Assembly (NCBI RefSeq): GCF_015558675.1
Contig: NZ_JADMOL010000003.1
Coordinates: 203,160-267,159, forward strand
DNA from: Paenibacillus sp. 1001270B_150601_E10
GTDB taxonomy: Bacteria > Bacillota > Bacilli > Paenibacillales > Paenibacillaceae
Reading direction: 5' to 3'
DNA length: 64,000 nt
Numbering within the stretch: position 1 is the first letter of the stretch; every line of letters begins with the position of its first letter. Made by a program: the position numbers and the translations under genes. The notes beneath the pieces were generated by a model. That model had not been told where the DNA came from and did not search any database. It worked only from the letters and a program-made list of their open reading frames with translations. Positions 62,989-64,000 of the stretch are shown here, piece by piece.

Positions 62989-64000
62989 CTACACTTCCGT
63001 CAGCTCAAGCTGCAAGGCATTGCCGAATTGGAGCGCGCCAAGCGTATAGCCGGCATAGATCGGCTCCATCGTCTCAAAGAGCTTCTCGCATTGATCCAGG
63101 TTACGCGCAGCTTGGCGATATAGCCGCACAAGGCTGCGGAGCTGCTCGGTCGTATACGTCTTCCCTTCAATGCGGAAATGGTTTACGCCAGCCTCATGCA
63201 GCTCTCTCAAGAACGGCATGAAGCACAGCTCCTTCGATAGAGCCAAGTGATTGCGACCCGTTGCATCGCGATATACCGGATTCTCGCCTTTATCGGTGAG
63301 GAGCACAAGATAGCGATTATCGACATGCTTGTTGTCCTCCTGCGAGATCGGCTCCATCTCTTCTGCATTCGCATATAAGTCATGCTCAAGATACATCACG
63401 ATTGGTGAGCCATGAACGATAACTTCTGTTGGAATCTCCGGATGACGCAGCAGCTTCGTCAAGTCATGAAGCGGAAGCTCAATCGACGGATTAATACGCT
63501 CGATGCCAAAGTGCTTCTGATAGAACGAAGCCGATGCATAGTTGTAGATATTCAAGTTGAAATCTGCGACCATCGGCAGCTCAAGATGACGGAACTTGTG
63601 AAGCGCTCCAATATTTGATACAAGCAGGCCATCCAGGCCATAGTTGTTATTCGCTTTGCCTTCCGACAAGAAATGATGGTACTGCTCCATATGAAGCTCG
63701 TTCATCATTCGAGGGGTGCCAAGAATGATCTGCGCATCCCCTTTTACTGCCGTTAAAGCTTCAATATCATCGCGGCCGAATGGATGATCAGGCTGGAACA
63801 CGTCTCCTGCTAGATAGATCGTGCCCGCGCCTACTTCTAATGCAGCACGCGCCTGTTCGACATTGTTGACATGAACCGTGATTTGAGGAATTTCTTTATT
63901 CGGTACGTCACGTTTGGCTTGCTGAAGAGAGTCCTTCACTTGAAGTATGCGATCTTCCTTCATTTCACGCTCAGCCGTAGGTGTGCTGAACACCTTGCCC
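62989..64000 (-). CDS. Peptidase U32 family protein (5' truncated by window end)
   Basis: The frame is open to the window edge, so only the C-terminal 336 residues are visible. This part resembles the second half of U32-family proteins: VHVNNVEQARAALEVGAGTIYLAGD begins a barrel-like repeat, VHGSPIVMYLEHDL follows, then LCFMPFLRELHEAGVNHFRIEGK, the typical U32 core with its Cys. U32 proteins include collagenase-like peptidases and iron-sulfur RNA- or quinone-hydroxylating enzymes. The stop lies 186 bases before the aminotransferase start on the same strand. Confidence 0.82.
   Translation of the reverse strand, partial: GKVFSTPTAEREMKEDRILQVKDSLQQAKRDVPNKEIPQITVHVNNVEQARAALEVGAGTIYLAGDVFQPDHPFGRDDIEALTAVKGDAQIILGTPRMMNELHMEQYHHFLSEGKANNNYGLDGLLVSNIGALHKFRHLELPMVADFNLNIYNYASASFYQKHFGIERINPSIELPLHDLTKLLRHPEIPTEVIVHGSPIVMYLEHDLYANAEEMEPISQEDNKHVDNRYLVLLTDKGENPVYRDATGRNHLALSKELCFMPFLRELHEAGVNHFRIEGKTYTTEQLRSLVRLYRQAARNLDQCEKLFETMEPIYAGYTLGALQFGNALQLELTEV

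Overview
The window reads as a chromosomal segment of a Paenibacillus-like member of the Bacillota. The evidence is strong purine-rich ribosome binding sites, a glycan-foraging gene set (LplABC-type sugar importers, a YesMN-type two-component system, GH38 and GH125 alpha-mannosidases, sulfatases), T-box and TPP leaders, intrinsic terminators, and a cell-wall hydrolase with copper-amine-oxidase-like repeats. I saw no rRNA, tRNA, insertion sequence, integrase, prophage or CRISPR array.

Layout. 1-5.4 kb (+): mannose utilisation (phosphomannose-isomerase-type protein cut by the window edge, ROK sugar kinase, GH38-type mannosidase). 5.7-8.3 kb (-): acetoin genes alsS-alsD. 8.8-10.8 kb: an Xaa-Pro peptidase and an unknown membrane-anchored protein. 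11.1-22.3 kb (-): an alpha-mannoside uptake and cleavage locus made of a YesMN-type sensor/regulator pair, two permeases, a sugar-binding lipoprotein, a GH125 exo-mannosidase and a second GH38 mannosidase. 23-25.5 kb: NlpC/P60 hydrolase and a VanW-like protein. 25.8-30.4 kb (-): a second, near-duplicate sugar-binding lipoprotein with two Cys-type sulfatases. 31-33 kb (+): a sugar isomerase/epimerase and a Gfo/Idh/MocA dehydrogenase. The divergent spacer at 30.4-31.0 kb holds two perfect catabolite-repression (cre) motifs. 33-35.5 kb: an MFS gene broken by an in-frame stop, then a tyrosine phosphatase. 35.6-40.8 kb (-): DsrE-like protein, glnS, a coiled-coil protein, and T-box-controlled ilvA. 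41-42.3 kb (+): YuiF-type transporter. 42.6-47.1 kb (-): thiamine-precursor ABC importer under a TPP riboswitch, plus a TatD-type hydrolase. 47.2-54.1 kb (+): a frameshifted small gene, a ZIP metal transporter, a two-domain FMN-binding lipoprotein, an NDH-2 fused to a DoxX-like membrane part, and a two-component polyprenyl-diphosphate synthase. 54.2-57.9 kb (-): an operon of a HemB-fold protein lacking key catalytic residues, a GT4 glycosyltransferase and a lone PTS EIIC. 58-60.4 kb (-): a fused anthranilate synthase with a (G/U)AG-repeat leader. 60.6-64 kb (-): UbiA-type prenyltransferase, class III aminotransferase and a truncated U32 peptidase-family protein.

How it fits together. Mannosides are sensed, imported, cut to mannose, phosphorylated and isomerised to fructose-6-phosphate, with overflow pyruvate going to acetoin. 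The 49-53.5 kb genes resemble the flavin-based extracellular electron transfer module described in Listeria (PplA, Ndh2 and a polyprenyl synthase), although EetAB and the FMN transferase are not in this window. The most notable observations are the TRAP-like leader before the fused trpE, the HemB-like pseudoenzyme operon, the electron-transfer-like module with a possible Fnr/Rex-type dyad, and the frameshift at a slippery A7 tract.
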